This document shows, piece by piece, positions 62,701 through 64,000 of a DNA stretch of 64,000 bases (position 1 is the stretch's first letter; each line of letters opens with the position of its first letter). The notes beneath the pieces are model-generated. The model saw only the letters and a program-made list of their open reading frames with translations, did no database searches and had not been told where the DNA came from. Origin of the DNA: Botryosphaeria dothidea (taxonomy: Eukaryota > Ascomycota > Dothideomycetes > Botryosphaeriales > Botryosphaeriaceae); contig WWBZ02000001.1 of the NCBI GenBank assembly GCA_011503125.2, positions 3,720,001-3,784,000 of the forward strand, read 5' to 3'. Made by a program: the position numbers and the translations under genes.

Positions 62701-63873
62701 TCAGAACATGCCTCCCTCCATTTGCTGGTGTTGAGCTTGTTCCTCCCGGATCTGACCACTGCTCCTCTTCTTCCAGCCCAACTTGCTGCTCATCCTCTTC
62801 CACCCACTGCCCTCGCGCTCGTGCCGACTGTTCCTCGGGCTAGGAGTGCCATTAGCGCTGGGCGGATAACCATAGTCGCTCATTGGGGGCGTTGTGGGTG
62901 GCGTCATAGGATCGCCCAGGGCGCTAGGGCTACTAGCGCTACCCGAGTCATCCGTGAGACCGTCGCGATCTAATGGCGATGCTGTGGCCGATGAGTTCAC
63001 GGAATGCGGGTGACGGTGGTGCGAGGAACTTGCGAAACGGGCGTGTGCTGCTGCGCCGAAATTGCGCGTGACATTGGTGAAGCTCGTCGTTAGGGATGAA
63101 GGTGCCGACGCGCGATGCTTGTGTGGCACCTCAGAGCTGCTTTGAGTTACCTCGCGACGGAGAGCACGCTCGTCGTAGGACCGGGTGTGGGAGTGCGACA
63201 GGTTCTCCTCGCTTGTGTTGTAGTCGCCGGCGCTCTGGGGGGAAAGGCTGTTCAGAAAGGGGACCAGCACGGACTCTTCCATCAATTCGTAGATCTTAGC
63301 GACAGCGGTGTCTAATGTCGAGGGGTGAGGGGGAACATAGGGGTTCGACAAAGCCAGGAGGCTGTCCCGCACATCCGACGGGAGGTTGACTTCTCTTGGG
63401 CCGTTGGGCGCTATATAAGCGTCCAGCAGGCGCTGCCAGAGCATCTTGACGTAGTTGCATTCTTCGCTGTTTGGCGATACGGGCGATTCGGGTTTCTGGC
63501 CAACCATCTTGTTGTAATGCTTCCTGTAGCGGGATGCATCCATGGTGAACTCGAGCGTCTCCAAGCAGTGGTTCTGCGAGAGGTAGGCCATGAAGGCGCT
63601 CAGGGTCCATGGCGGAGAGGCGGTGTTTGCTAGTATTTCGGAGAGGTTCGGGCGTCTGGGACAGTAGGGACCTTGAGCATATCCCCTTGGTATTGCGACG
63701 GAGAGGGGCCTTGTGGTTGTTGTTGTGGTTGGTACATACTCATGAGCCGACATCTTGAATCCTCCCTTTTCTTCCTTGTCGTCTTCGGAGGGGGAGGAGG
63801 AGCGGGTCGAGGGCGCGGTAGAAGAGGGGGTGGTTTTGAGACGGAGACTAGGCGGGACCGACTTGCGGTGCAT
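62701..63873 (-). CDS. RGS-domain protein (RgsA-like)
   Basis: Single-exon frame of 390 codons starting at the ATG at 63873. Residues about 75-210 form an RGS domain, the GTPase-activating module for heterotrimeric G-alpha subunits: NLSEILANTASPPWTLSAFM, AYLSQNHCLETLEFTMDASR, CNYVKMLWQRLLDAYIAPNG, and ending in YELMEESVLVPFLNSLS. The remaining half is Ser/His/Pro-rich, likely disordered, with a basic segment (GWKRMSSKLGWKKRSSGQ). Length and N-terminal placement of the domain fit Aspergillus RgsA, which restrains the GanB G-alpha pathway; other single-RGS fungal proteins remain possible. No membrane segment or DEP domain is present, which argues against FlbA. Confidence 0.88.
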   Translation of the reverse strand: MHRKSVPPSLRLKTTPSSTAPSTRSSSPSEDDKEEKGGFKMSAHEYVPTTTTTTRPLSVAIPRGYAQGPYCPRRPNLSEILANTASPPWTLSAFMAYLSQNHCLETLEFTMDASRYRKHYNKMVGQKPESPVSPNSEECNYVKMLWQRLLDAYIAPNGPREVNLPSDVRDSLLALSNPYVPPHPSTLDTAVAKIYELMEESVLVPFLNSLSPQSAGDYNTSEENLSHSHTRSYDERALRREVTQSSSEVPHKHRASAPSSLTTSFTNVTRNFGAAAHARFASSSHHRHPHSVNSSATASPLDRDGLTDDSGSASSPSALGDPMTPPTTPPMSDYGYPPSANGTPSPRNSRHEREGSGWKRMSSKLGWKKRSSGQIREEQAQHQQMEGGMF

Positions 63874-64000
63874 CACATTCCACCACGGCTCTTTACACCT
63901 AGTTGCCGGGCTGCAGAGAGTATCCCGGGAGTCACAGGCGGTGGCAGTTCCGGGACAAACGCAAACTTGCGTGGGGCGGAGTCTCGACGCCAGCTTGAGA

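Overview
This window is nuclear DNA from a filamentous ascomycete (Pezizomycotina; the class cannot be settled from the sequence). The genes carry many short spliceosomal introns of about 45-100 nt. A 5S rRNA gene stands alone rather than in an rDNA repeat. The gene set is typical of moulds: LaeA-like methyltransferase, sphingolipid delta-4 desaturase, PHO81/NUC-2, RGS protein, cell-wall and secreted Ser/Thr-rich proteins. No prophage, CRISPR array, recognisable transposon or secondary-metabolite cluster was seen.

Layout. 0-9 kb: the 3' part of a methyltransferase gene, a CT microsatellite, a Ser/Thr-rich single-pass membrane protein, a small Tudor-like (DUF2945) protein and a secreted RlpA-like protein. 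9-18 kb: a gene-poor stretch with a solitary 5S rRNA gene, then a large GPI-anchor-like repeat protein. 19-30 kb: F-box protein, peroxisomal acyl-CoA synthetase divergent from an SPF45-like splicing factor, sphingolipid desaturase, an orphan and a YCII-domain protein. 30-38 kb: methionine aminopeptidase 2 divergent from a mitochondrial J-protein, VDAC porin, an orphan four-block gene and the PP1 regulator YPI1. 40-57 kb: exportin CRM1, PHO81/NUC-2, a GH79-type glycosidase, tRNA-Arg(ACG) and mitochondrial glycerol-3-phosphate dehydrogenase. 57-64 kb: a long gene-poor stretch, then an RGS-domain protein.

Most genes are independent housekeeping or signalling genes; no shared pathway or operon-like unit is evident. 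The gene models were built by joining exons at splice sites that restore the frame and the conserved protein. The most interesting observations concern gene structure: three GC-AG introns in conserved genes, a start codon split by an intron in PHO81, micro-exons of 18-34 nt, and two genes whose start or splice junction does not resolve cleanly. CRM1 also carries Thr at the leptomycin-B position. I found no convincing evidence of an undescribed multi-gene system.
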